The position numbers and the translations under genes are program-made. Below are positions 13,211-24,855 of a DNA stretch of 64,000 bases, piece by piece; positions within the stretch are counted from its first letter, which is position 1; every line of letters begins with the position of its first letter. This DNA comes from Pochonia chlamydosporia 170 (lineage: Eukaryota > Ascomycota > Sordariomycetes > Hypocreales > Clavicipitaceae): positions 5,208,001 to 5,272,000 of the forward strand of contig NC_035790.1 in NCBI RefSeq assembly GCF_001653235.2, given 5' to 3'. The notes beneath the pieces were generated by a model that searched no databases, had not been told where the DNA came from, and worked only from the letters and a program-made list of their open reading frames with translations.

Positions 13211-16200
13211 ACAACCAGGCCCTGGTGGTTGCCGCAACTCTCCGAGTCTTTGCCGGACTACTGAGAATCGAGACCACGGTCGAACGCCTGTTCACATCGA
13301 TGTTGACCCTTCACAAAGTCTTCCCATACACCAGCTTCTGCAGACTTGGTCTGCATCCCGAATTGGACCGGCTTCTGAAGCGGCACAGACAAAGTATTTT
13401 CACAAATTTTCATCATTCCCCTCCAATACATGTAACAGTATTGACCCTGCCAGTGTCAGTGTGGTATGAACATCTGCACACAGCTATTGGGAAATGGTCA
13501 TAGGCAGGGTGTCGTGAACCAGTAGCCAAAGCCCTGCAAGTTTGGGCATGGCAGATTGCACCTTTTCCTTCTTCCAACCAGATCACCTCATTTTCGTTTA
13601 CGCATCAGTTTTACTTCAGCAATTACCCCCGGTCTTCTTGAAGACCTCCAACGAAACAGGGAGACTTTAGCGGACAATAACGAAGATCCAGCCCCAAACA
13701 GGCTCAAGGAGGTGTGGCTTTGGCGGCACGGGCGCTCTGTTGGTCTGATACCACCGATTGCCGTTTCGAGCGCCATACACCATCTGGTGCCAAACGCACT
13801 GTACATCCCAAGTACTGTGCTGCGACAAGACCTGCCAATGTTTGTAACCCGCATCTAGCCAACACTCGATTCTGGACGGGCAACTCTGGTTGCCGACTAT
13901 TCAGGCGAATGTCGACTTGGACGAGACGCAGGCAGACAAGCAGGAACACCTCTGCAGGCTCTGGTTTGCATGGTCAGACTCAATTGAGATCACGGCATAA
14001 ACTCAGGTGTTCAGTGGGTGGCTCCAGCATTCGCGGCGTATGAAGCAGAGACCAAGGGGAACTTGGGACAATGTTGACGACATTGGCCGACATATGACCC
14101 AGGACTCTGCATTTGAAATTCCACTTACTCATTGCCTCGAGGCCAACCGACAAAAGGGGACATATGGACCACAGGCACAGGAATACATTTGCCAAGGATT
14201 GCTATGACGCATATCTCGCTGCTCGAGCCACTCTGCACGCCATTGATGACCCAGCCTACACCACATATTTTCTAGTTTACACACGCGCGGTTGTTCATCA
14301 GGCAGCCTCAGTGCTGGTCATGGGATTGTCTCATATCTCTGAGCTCAAATGGTCATACCGTCCGCTTTTTGACGCGGTAAGCTGAAGTCTTTTGAGCGAC
14401 AAAATTGCCTGAACAGCCTTCATGAGGCGCTGTGAGCTAGGCCCCTGAGCATCGATATGGGCCAGGTCGATATTGAGCTTCACATTGTGTCTGCCGTGTC
14501 GAAACCTTGACAAGGTGGCACATCGCTGCGGATGGACATACCCAGTGCAGATGTCGTCCGCAATGAATTGATTCGAACATTGATGGATACCGCCCCTCCC
14601 CGGCCGCATCAAACGATTGGCTCTGTTGTGCGAAAGCTGCACGTTGACGACACCAGAAGCAAGCCTTCCTGAGCCCGCTGCGTCTCTTCCCGACCATCCG
14701 ATTTTGGGGCGGGCGCAAGCCTTTATTAGCCGTGACAATTTCTACATGTGCTGGACCTGCTGGAACAACGCTGCTCCCAGGCGAGCATTTGACGCCAACC
14801 TGTATCCTGACATGGAGGTGAAGGCACAAAAAAGTGTTTTGCGATCTTCCTTCACCGTCCACTCGAGTATTAGGCCATACAGGCCTGCATTCAACTTGGA
14901 AAGCCGACAGTCAAAGGTCGATGTTGCCCAAACCTCGGAAGACAAAACAAGCACGTCACCCGCATCCAGCGTCGAAGCGACGAAATCGGAGTCCGGCGGA
15001 ATGGCTCTCTTTTCTTGCAGTTCCATGTGTCTTGTGTGGTCCCTGTTTCTTATTATTATTATGACCAAACACACATGGTACATAATACGATAGGCCGATC
15101 GCATCTCGACCCCCGGTTTCAATCTCAGATATTACCCTTGGTACGTCTGGCCTGTTACTTGCACATCTCCGTGCGTGTCTCATGCCAACGGGCCATCTGG
15201 AGACACCAACTGACCCGAACCTACTATTACTATTGTAGGTATTCCGTTGGCCACCTGCGACCAGACCGGACACGCGCTGCAACTACAACTGCTACATGCT
15301 ACATGTACCCTGCGGCTACCTGCCATTCCCCCGACCTGCTTGACAGCTAACTAACCCTGTTGCCGTGTAGGAACCTGGACTGGTCTTCCAATCTCCAGGG
15401 CAGCAAAAACGGGGACGGTTCCATGTCAATGTTGGCAAAACGGACCCCCAAAGGCTCCACTCCCACCGACTCACGGTCCATCTCCACCATTCAACCCAGC
15501 CGTCTCCCACACACACCACTTGGCGACCACTTGCTGACGAGCAAGAGACTGAACGGACCACTTGCGAAGAACCACCAGACACCAGCAGGCACGCAGGCAT
15601 GCACACACACCTCAACACACGAGCCCAGCATGCTCGCATGCTCACAGCCCGGGTCAATTGTGAATGGGATCCGCCTATCCAGAGCCCCAAGCCAACTTGC
15701 AGCCGAAAAAGTTTTAATATGATGCTCCCTCTCGCTGCCATTTATGATACCAGTCATTCTCATCTGTATAGAATTCTGACGTTTCATTATTTCCCGAGTG
15801 TCGTGGAAGCCAAGTCGTTTCTGCTCAACCTTTGTCTGCTTCCTTTGTTGGATTCGCCAGGGCTTCAGCTTCAGTCAGAGGCTTTACAACACATTGCACA
15901 TACATTGTCATTGCCTCCGCGCTTCCTCCTCAAAACGGAAGCACCGTGGATCCCAGACTCAGCCGGAGACAAGGAACACTGAACCTTGAGGGGACTGAGA
16001 CCCTAGTTCTTCTCTTGCTGGCGCCCCGTCTCCATTTCTGTCTCCATTCTCCAGCATCTCTGCTCAAGTCGGTTGGTGGGCTTGTCCAGACTACGGAGAA
16101 GAGACCGCCTGTTGGACCTGGTCTGGTGCAACTTATCCAGTGCCACACTTTCGGGAGGCTCACTTGGCCCTCTGTTCTGAAAATCCATCCGTGACTGCAA

Positions 16201-16686
16201 GCCCACGCCACACGAGCACCCACCAGTTTGAACTGTCTGGTCTCCCGACCCGCCGACAGCCATTCTGAGACACGCTGTAGGCAAGCGCCGGCCCAGCCTT
16301 GCCCACATTGGCACAGCGCCAACACCAACCAGATTGAGGGTTGACGCTACAGTGACTTTCGCAGAACAGAGCACATCAGACTGAAGCCAGCCAGAAAACC
16401 GATCCATCTGACAGCCAGGGCACATTGAACAAACCTGGTCTGGCAGAAGTCAATCCCACCTAAGACGGCGAGAAGACCAGCCAGGACAACTGACTCGGCT
16501 TACTACGCCCAGTGCCACTGTCATCACTGCCACTCACACAATTGAGCACTCACACCCACGTCGACTGGCCTTTTGCCTTTGCTTTTGTCCCCATCTCTGC
16601 CTCCGTTCCTGCCCTCCGTCTTCGTCCTTCTCAACATCTTCACAAACAGTCACGTTTCCAAACGCCCACCACTGCGGCAGCGAACC

Positions 16687-18253
16687 ATGTTGATAGACGG
16701 CGAGAAGTATGCCTGCGAGGCCTGCGTTCGAGGTCATCGTGTGAGCAATTGTCAACATTCTGGTAAGTCCCAATGCCTGATTCCCGTTGCTCTCGAGCTT
16801 GGTTACACGACGGACCCCTCCTCGCTTGCAAAGTGGTCGACCTTTCGCTTGTCCAGCAACAACGAGCGCTCTTGAGACCCCGTTTGTGACATCTAGAGTT
16901 CTGGAAGTGCTCTTCTTACTTGGGCCGTCACCCTTTTACTCCCGTATATTTCTTTCTAACGCATCTATTTGTCTAGATCGCCCGCTGCAACACATTAACA
17001 AAAAGGGCCGGCCAGTGTCGCAATGCAACCACTGTCGCACAATGCGAAAGTCAGCTCTTCCCACGTCAAGTGCGACTGCGGCGAGAAAACGAGCAAGTGT
17101 GCTCACTTGCAACAGCCTGTTGACGGGCATAAGGGTGAGCCTGAACCCTGGCCTATTCTGGGGCCATTTCTTCCGTGACACTCAGTTCTGACGAGATACC
17201 CGATTCACAGAGACCTGTTGCTGCAATCATGGTGGGCGCTGCACCTGTGCTCATAAGAAGGAACCTACCTTGGACACCGTTCCGGAAGCCGAATCCGATC
17301 GCGATCCTCTAGAAGCTGCGGCTACACGGCCCAAGCCCCCCATTAGACGACGACGAGCCAACACAGTCCACTCAGACGGCATTCTGTCTTTTGACCAGAA
17401 TGGCAATCATAAGCCAGCCACCAAGCACAATCGCGCAGCTCAAAAGTGCGGGCCGTATCAACTCAACCGGGTAAATTCCACAAACAGCGCCAGCAGTCTT
17501 GGTGCCGGCTCAGAGAGCATGCTATACCAAGACGGACGACTCCCCGATTCCTTCAGCAACCGCTCTCGGGCTGCGACAGCTCGCGAACAACGGCGTGTCA
17601 AGTCGGAGACTGCTTCTCCGCTGATGTCCGGTGGCAGCTTTCCTCACTTACAAGGTGGACTGCCTCCCCTGGATCTGTCGGGCATCGAATACCCTTCATA
17701 CGTTAACAACGGCACCTTTGAAATGTTTGGCTCGGGTGTCCCCTCAGAAGTAGATGGACCGATCTTCAGCGCTGGCCTCAGTGCGGCGTCTGTTGACTGG
17801 AGCCACTATGACCTAAGCGAGGCCAAGCCGGAGAACTTTGCTCCGTCGAGCTACAGCCAAGCCGGCGCTCAGAGCTTCAACGGCCTCTTTGATTTCGGGA
17901 GCGGCTCGGATCAGCTACCGCGTCTGGCCAACACTACGTCAACATCTGGCGAAGTTTCTGAGGTTGAGGACTTCATGGGCAATGGAGATGGAGAGCTGGA
18001 TGGCGGCTTTGGTGCAAGTAGTTTCATTCGCCAAGCCAACATTGTCGGCAGCGCCACGGACCTGACCAGCATTGACTATGACAGCTTTTACAACAAGAGC
18101 ACAGAAAACAATATTGCTGTCGGAACCATATCCATGGTAGAAGAAGATCCAGCTTTCTGGATGCCAAACTACAACGAAGCCATCGCCACCACTATGGATG
18201 AAAGCCCAGATCAACTGGCTGCAACCTCGATGGGACCGTTTTGGGAACTATGA
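16687..18253 (+). CDS. Copper-fist transcription factor, with one-base frameshift in exon 2
   Basis: Copper-sensing DNA-binding regulator of the Ace1/Mac1/Cuf1/GRISEA family. Exons are 16687-16762, 16977-17134 and 17211-18253. Intron 1 is 214 bp and intron 2 is 76 bp, both GT-AG. The N-terminus MLIDGEKYACEACVRGHRV and then GRPVSQC match the copper-fist zinc module, followed by HVKCDCGEKTSKCAHL and CCCNHGGRCTCAHKK. Between MRKS (codon ending 17053) and SSHVK (codon starting 17056) only two bases are present, so the conserved frame shifts by one. The three exons sum to 1277 nt, which is not a multiple of three. One added base would give about 425 residues. Exon 3 encodes a Ser-rich, acidic tail of activator type without further CxC clusters. 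This is either an assembly indel or a real inactivating mutation. Confidence 0.85.
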
Positions 18254-19089
18254 AATGACTTACGATTGTTTACAAAAGTTTGCCTTTTCCTCCTTTTATT
18301 TTGGTTTCCTTTTCGACATGCGGAAATACCCTATCCAGGGGTAAAGCAGCGCAGATGATGTGGAAATACTGGGTGCGCCTCGACGACGAAACTGATGGTT
18401 GGCGGTCCATGCACGCCCAATTGATCTTTTTTTGCCGCGAGACTCCCAAGCTAGAGCTTTCTGCGCGTAATGCACTGCAATTTTGCAAGTGCATGACCTT
18501 GCAGGCAAGGTAGCTAGCTCCTGGTGCTTCAATTCTTCAATTCTTGATCGGTTCACAATTTTGCTTTGTTCTGGTGTTTTTGGGGGTAGACTATGAGAAG
18601 CCACTCACTCTACATGATTTGAAGTAGGGGTGGGCTAGGAGAGACGGGGTAGGGAGTATGGTGTCAGGGGCATGGCTCTTGTTTGGCTTCCATCCATGGA
18701 AACGGCAGCGATAGAACAAGTGCGATTTCTTTTTATACTCGTTATACATATCGGTTGGGTGGTTCTGTCTCTTTTCCTGTCTTTTGAATACATTTCATAC
18801 AGTCGCGCTGCTGCGTCCTGTTACGAAGCCACGATGGAGCATTTGGGAGGGCAATATGACATATACATGCAAATACTACAGAAAAACGCGGAGTGGTGCA
18901 ATTGGGTTTCGGCTGGCTTCATTTATACAGGCACAGAAGAAGCGGGTTGAGGATTTGGAAGGCATACATACGAACATAAAAAAACATGGATATATGGGAT
19001 GTAGATAGACTTTTGTGGTTGTACCCGGATCCTATTTCTTTGGGAGCATCGTTTCTATTTGACATTGTTTGTCTCGGATGCGATATGTC

Positions 19090-19113
19090 TTTTTTTTTTT
19101 TTTTTTTTTTTTT
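19090..19113. repeat. Poly-T tract (T24)
   Basis: A run of 24 T in intergenic DNA, followed by further T-rich sequence to about 19135. Confidence 0.9.
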
Positions 19114-19228
19114 CGTCTTCTTTTTTTCTTTTGCTACTTATTTCCTACGTTGGACAGAGGACTGCATATAGAGTTGCAACTTGCAATAGACGGCGCTTTT
19201 CGATGGCTTCATTTGGAGCCACATTATC

Positions 19229-19262
19229 ACACACTCACACTCACACTCATACTCACACTCAT
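19229..19262. repeat. CACACT-type microsatellite
   Basis: Five to six imperfect six-base units reading ACACTC/ATACTC in intergenic DNA. Confidence 0.85.
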
Positions 19263-19950
19263 ATCATATATGGACACACAAGCACTATTCGTGTCTCATC
19301 TGCCTAGTCTGCCAATGTAAAGAATTTGTTACAGATGCACGACAGTCAGCAATGCTGATGAAAGTCTCATGCAGCAGACCTAAACACATAAGCCGAAGTG
19401 GTATTTGCATGCGAAGCGGCGAAACGGCCACGATGCAATCAGAGCGTCACACCCGGTCCGACAAACCAGACCAGACCAGACATCTGAAGACTCCAGTCGA
19501 CCTTCACGGTTGGGGCCTGACTAGACTCAACTGACACCGGCCCCATCTCGGCCCTCTCCGTGTGCTCAAGTGCCTACCTAGGTACCTTAGGTACTCAAGT
19601 ACGGACATGGAGTAGTATCGTGTCGACGGTGCAGGTACTCCGTACTGTACTCAAAAGCAATCAAATGTCAAGGTAGTATTCGTTTGCATGCACGGAGGAT
19701 TGTGGTTTTGCCCATCGTCAACGATACCCTGACCGGACGCCCAAGACGCCGACCCGGACCAGACCAGAACCAGACCAGAATCATCGGGGACCTTTTGGCT
19801 TGGCAGCGTTCGACTGGCGATCCACTTATTTTGGCCTTTTGTTCGGCGAGCTCTTGACCTGCCCCTTTTTGCCACGCCCGTGATGCAAAGTACGGAGGTG
19901 GTATTCTAGGTACAAGAACACAAGTTTTTTTTTTTTATGCGTGTGCCTGG

Positions 19951-19988
19951 GCTTGTGCTTGTGCTTGTGCTTGTGCCTGTGCCTGTGT
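19951..19988. repeat. GTGCTT/GTGCCT hexanucleotide microsatellite
   Basis: About six tandem six-base units, GTGCTT changing to GTGCCT at the right end. An open frame on the opposite strand derives from this repeat and is not a gene. Confidence 0.85.
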
Positions 19989-20661
19989 ACGTATGGAGAA
20001 ATCGAGAATGCCACTGAACTTGACTGGGTCTTGTGTCTTCGTTTTGTGGAAAACTGGTCCTCGGTGGCTTTTTCGGCCACAATTTTTTGAGGGCTGGGAA
20101 TGGGGCGTAGGATGTCGATGCTAAAGGCGATGCAAGCAGGCAAGTTATGGCTTGCTTGGATGGGGCTGGTTTTACGCACTGGGGATTGATTGACCTACAT
20201 TTAATGTGCAGACGGAGCGGACTGGATGTGCTGCGGTGCAGATTGATGTTGAGGTTGGGATTGAGATTGAGACGGGGAACGGCGGGTCTCTGTCGGAGGT
20301 GGGCGGGTTTAATGTTTCTAGAAGGGCTAATTGGAAGGATGTTTGTCTGACTTTGCATGTCAACTGGTATGAATTTGCTTTTTCCTGGCTGACGATTTTT
20401 GGCTTTCATGGGCGCCGGTTATGGACTGGGGTTGTGAAGGTGGCACTGGTGGGTGTAGTTGGAGGGTGATCCATGTATGAGGGTGATGCTTGGTTTATTG
20501 TGTTGAGCATGAGATGGCGGTATTAGCTTGCTATGGACTTGGTTTTCAATATCGACAATCTGCGTGGAATACATGTAGAAGTGGTGGAGAAGTGTGTGGT
20601 GTTTGCACACCAGACGAATGTATAAGCTGAGAAGTTGGCGTAACCATTGACTGCTACGTGG

Positions 20662-20670
20662 TATATAAAG
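20662..20670 (+). promoter_or_regulatory. TATA-like box without assigned gene
   Basis: TATATAAAG is a good TATA match about 1.1 kb before the secreted-protein start. It may belong to an unrecognised transcript, and the motif alone is weak evidence. Confidence 0.25.
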
Positions 20671-21734
20671 GATGGTAAGTTGTTAGCAGGCATCTTTATA
20701 ACTTGATTGTTTCCTGTCCACCGCTATAATACGTTCAGTTCACTTCCCGACTATACGCTCATATTACGATCCATGTCAACACTGTCAGCACTGCCATGTC
20801 AGACCGGGTAAATAAGCAAGACATGTCTGGTACTAAAGCATCATCTTTCGAAATCTTGTTGGAGAAACTCTACCAGATATGAGACACAGCAGCTGTCAGC
20901 TACGTTCAGAAAATGCCTCTCAGTTACAAGACTTGAAGCGCACATGTTGTTTTAACTCTCCGGTGCAGTACTTATAATCGCACGAAGAACAGGTGAATAA
21001 ACCACAAGCGACAGATAATACTCTCGAAATCCAAGCCGATTTAAGGCATTATCCTACCTGTATATTTCCCCAAACTTGGCCACGGCTATACTCTCATGAG
21101 ACCCAACTGCCGCAACTTGCTCCGTTGCGATTCTCAACAAGGCATCCAGATCAAGCACAAGTTACACTTGGGGCCCATCTCACCTGTTGCATGTAATACC
21201 AACTATTGTTCCAGGAGACATACATGCCCCCCAATTATAAATGTCCGCAAACCGTCTGGCAAGTCTCACTGAGCCACGCCATACAATATCTCCTCTATTG
21301 AACAGAGGACGTGAACAATAGTTTGTCACTGAAAATAAAAATGCCCTCTTATCCAGTACAAACTATTGAATCATCAACTAAAATACCCGGGATGCCAACG
21401 AATTCACCGTTGACTTAGGGATAGGGAGGGTGGGGTTGAAGCAGAGCAGCTTTGTTTTGACCGACAAGTATTCAAAGAGTATTTCACAAATGACCAATTA
21501 CAAGCTTATGGACGGTCTCACACTTTCATTTTGAAGAGGCAAAGCAGGAAGTTGCAGCCCAAAGCGCAACTTGCTTGCCCTGCGTTCATCACTCAACTCT
21601 TCACTTGGGGAAAGGAACAAAATGAATCAATTTCTTCCCCCTTTAGTCCATCTCTTACTCTCCCATCTAAGAATTTATGTACATCAACATTCCTCCACTA
21701 TCAAATACATTAAAACTCATCCATTTCTCTCTCC

Positions 21735-22333
21735 ATGATGAAGTTTACCGCCGTTTTTGTCATGGCCCTATTCACCAGCAGCTCTGTTTATTTGACCTGG
21801 CCGCGGGGGGTTCGTACTACCAACCTTAGCAAGGATGGGCGGTTAAAGTAATAGACTAACTGGAACGTGCTTCGTCAGCATTGCCAGCATAGCAGTATTG
21901 CCGGCCACCGATATGGTACCGGCGAGGTCGTTGATGGGGGCAGGACCAAGCACATCCCTTGCCACAGTGAGAAGCCTGTAAGTGAATAACCATGATATGT
22001 GACTTCTTCTAAGATACCTAGGTACCTAGGTAAGCAATCAAATGCTAAATTGATTCGTTTTGCTAGTGTCCCTTTGGTGGTACACTTTGTAATTGGCGGG
22101 GAGGCTATGCGGAATGCAACGGAATGTTTTATGACCCATCCAGGTCAGTAGTGCGGCAGCTGGCAGGGTAAAATGAGGCACGGGCACGGTCACACATGGG
22201 AATAGTGTGGCTGGCAGGAATGTAATAGACGAGACGGGAACAAGCATGTCTATCAGAGCGACTTGTAGTCTGGTATGATATAGTTCTAAGCAACTTGACA
22301 ACTAATAGGGTATATTGTACACTCAATCCCTGA
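21735..22333 (+). CDS. Small secreted six-cysteine protein
   Basis: I do not recognise the family. Four exons give an unbroken 91-residue frame: 21735-21809, 21879-21977, 22067-22143 and 22309-22333. The introns are 69, 89 and 165 bp. Intron 1 has a weak GTTCGT donor and a GACTAAC branch, intron 2 has GTAAGT and TGCTAG, and intron 3 has GTCAGT and AATAG. The N-terminus MMKFTAVFVMALFTSSS is a typical signal peptide. The mature part has exactly six cysteines, in the contexts HCQH, IPCHS, KPCPF, TLCNW, AECNG and VYCTL, consistent with three disulfides. Such proteins are often effectors or antimicrobial peptides, but no function is shown here. If intron 3 is retained, translation ends at 22171 with five cysteines, and the even count favours splicing. 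The gene ends 134 bp from the convergent regulator gene. Confidence 0.6.
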
Positions 22334-22467
22334 GAGCAGGGCATCCCAAATCGAGGCAACCACTCTCATACTCTCTGTTTTTAACATACATGGTCTCTGA
22401 GACTTGTCCCGTCACCGAGGATCAGTTTGACATGTCGACGTCAACGGCTCCAAGTGCGGTTTCACAC

Positions 22468-24855
22468 TCATGACGCTACCTCTAGGTATCCGGTTGTAAG
22501 AGCCGCGCCAAACGGAACCTCCTCTCCTGCACCAATGCCCTCATGTGCTGTTGCAAGATCTGCAAGATGCTGTAGTCCTTGACTCGCCGCCGCTTCGGCA
22601 GCAGAAGATGAGCCTGGCCTCAACCTGTCTGCGAGCTTGTCTTTCACGCCATCCCAGTGTCCTTCGCCGGACTTTTCGACGATATCCCTTATGATATCGA
22701 CAGCCTCCTCCCGTGTGGACTCCGTTTTGGCCAACTTGCTTAATGACATGGTGGCAAGCGAGACAAAATGATTCATCAACGGGCTCTTCAAGTCCGGGCT
22801 CACAGACAGCAGATGAGCCAGTTCTTTCGTTGGCCAGAAAATCTCTTTCGGCGTGGCGCTTGGGGTCAGCATGGTGACGAGAAGGCGGCAGTGCCAATAA
22901 GCAAGATGAATCATTGGATACGCTGCTGCATCAATGTGCGCAGGTAAATCCTCCCGGTAGTTCTCAATGTAATCGGTCAAGATGGCGGCCATGGGACCCT
23001 CGGCTGTAAATGATCCGGTCTGCAACGTCGACACGACAAAAGAGATTCGGTTCAACAGTTTTGACAAACCTGTATAACGCGGGTTAGCATAGGCTTACTC
23101 ATTTCACTCGGGAAGCACAAGTCAGACTCACGAAGCAAGTGATATGATACCTCTCCGATTATGTTCTCGAGGCCCGCTGGAACGACGGCGCTTCTGTCCG
23201 GAATTTGAGCTGGTTGGCCCGTTCCAGCAGCATGCCATCTGTCCATCAGCACCAAAGACCACCATATTCGGACACACAATTGATCATCAGAGTCATGTTC
23301 TGTCGTTTGGCTCAGAATTGAAGATTTCCAAAGCTTCATTGAGTTGGCGAGAGCCACTGCCCGAGCCAGGAGAAATGGGAGTGTAGAAGTTGCTCGCCAG
23401 TCAGCATCAATGATCAGTAATAATAAAGTCTGGGCGTGGACAATATCGGTGGCTCGGCTGCGTGGAGCATCGCTGCTTTCCCATTCGTGCAGAAGTGAAC
23501 TGGCAATCTTGGTGCTGTCAGACGGGGGCTGGCCAACACACGACAGAGCGAGTGAAAAGGCCGACCGAACTGCTGGATTTGCTTGCGAGAGTAACGACTG
23601 AAGTCTGGCCATATCGTTTGGCAGCACTGGGTAGAGTGGCTGGACTGATATGAGAAACCTATTAAATGTGTTAGTTTGGCTATGAGTAATATGCGAGCTA
23701 CACAAGAACGAGAACGTACTCATGGAAAATCTGCTCATCTACAGCAGGAATGTCTTCTCCATCCACCATGGGAACATCTGTTGATGTGGCGGGCTGTTTT
23801 GAAGGGGTATCTTCTGGTTTGATTGGCGATGGCTGAGGTGCCAAGGCGTTGTTGTTATTGTATTCTTGGCCAAACCCTTCCCCGGGTCCGGGTGCAGGCT
23901 GAATAGATCGTGGTTCTGAACCCCAGGGTGCTTGCCGGGCGTTTGTTGGTGTTGTGAAATCTCCTGCTGAAATACTAGAAAAGGGGCGCTTTCGTGTGGA
24001 TTCCTCGAGGCCATTGCTATGCCTCGAGCGGTCCGTCGCAAACAACTTGTCGATATCGTCTTGGCTGAGATTGCCCTCGGATTCTAGTTTGTTTTCGATG
24101 CTGTGAATACGGTCTGCAAGCTCCTTAATATACCTGAAATACTTGTTAGCCAACTAGTCGTATACTACTCCTCTTGCATTTCGCTGTTCGTACCCTTTGC
24201 TAGGACCACGTTTCTGTGGTACTCTGCTAAACAAGCATCTAATAGACGACCGCGCGCAGCTAGAGCACGGGGTCTCACCCGAATCAGATTGTGCATCGCA
24301 CTTGATTTTCTTCCTTCTACACTCGTCGCACGCACGCGACACCTTGGATCTCTTGCGCGGAGGAATTCCATCCCCCATCGCATATTGCGGCGGCAAGGGA
24401 TGGCCAACGGGAACAGGCATCTGATGTTGAACCATCGGGTCGGTTGTAGGAGTATCCTGCACATAGGATGGTGTATGGTGCTGGTCAGGTTCGGGATGTG
24501 GCATAATGTTGCGCATGCTGGGGTCTTCAACATTCATATTCGGGTCGGTAGCTGGCAAGATGGAGGCGCCAGCTAAGCCTTGACCTAATTGAGCAGCTAA
24601 TTGAAGCTCTTCCAAATTCGCTGGGCGAGAAGCATGATGCTGTGATGCGGCGTCGTCTTGGGCAGACAGCTGGGTCTGTTCATGCTCCTGCGCATGCACG
24701 TCTTCAGCTTCATGCTGCTCAGCTTGATCTTCATGTTCTGGAGGCCCTTCGCGAGCGTTGTGATAAAATGGTCCTGACTCCATCCCTTCCGCGCCAGGTG
24801 ACGGGTATGTCAATCCTGTCGTGTCCTCGGCCTCGCCTTCTCTGCCTGGACTCAT
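22468..24855 (-). CDS. Rgt1-like Zn2Cys6 transcription factor
   Basis: Nuclear regulator related to yeast Rgt1, the glucose-responsive repressor of hexose transporter genes. Exons are 24855-24194, 24133-23720, 23658-23132 and 23069-22468. Introns of 60, 61 and 62 bp all have GTACG or GTGAG donors and good acceptors, and the total is 734 residues. The zinc cluster (Cys176-Cys207) reads SRACDECRRKKIKCD, then CSSC and RC. It is followed by the Rgt1-type linker RVPQKRGPSKGY and the short coiled coil IKELADRIHSIENKLE, split by intron 1. The N-terminal 170 residues are Gln/His/Pro-rich. The C-terminal half has the fungal-specific middle homology features (RIWWSLVLMDRWHAAGTG). The frame is open further upstream to 24954 but has only a GTG there, so I chose the first ATG at 24855. 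The exact paralogue is not proven. Confidence 0.85.

Larger units (their letters stand above)
6176..16686. other. Long gene-free region
   Basis: About 10.5 kb with no recognisable coding region on either strand. The longest open frames are about 130-160 codons, overlap each other on opposite strands and show no domains. Visible elements are a 23-bp tandem duplication (7171-7216), several TACGGAGTA motifs (near 6153, 9151, 9883, 10040 and 10702), TACAG tandem runs (9425-9441), poly-A (about 9018-9031) and a 19-bp perfect palindrome (13192-13210). The last 1-2 kb probably form the promoter and leader of the copper-fist gene. Confidence 0.6.
18254..21734. other. Intergenic, no gene seen
   Basis: About 3.5 kb without a supportable gene. 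It contains a T24 tract (19090-19113), a CACACT-type microsatellite (19229-19262), a GTGCTT-type microsatellite (19951-19988), CCAGA tandem clusters (19466-19480 and 19758-19780), a CTAGGTACC-type palindrome near 19575 and a TACTCCGTAC motif near 19637. A TATATAAAG box lies at 20662-20670, but I could not find a convincing gene downstream of it. Confidence 0.55.

Noticed and set aside
14331..15122. Several 120-160 codon overlapping frames on both strands
   Set aside because: They are mutually exclusive, without domains, and end in unrelated positions, consistent with moderately GC-rich non-coding DNA.
19906..20409. 167-codon minus-strand frame
   Set aside because: Much of its content is the translated GTGCTT microsatellite (Thr-Ser and His-Lys runs).
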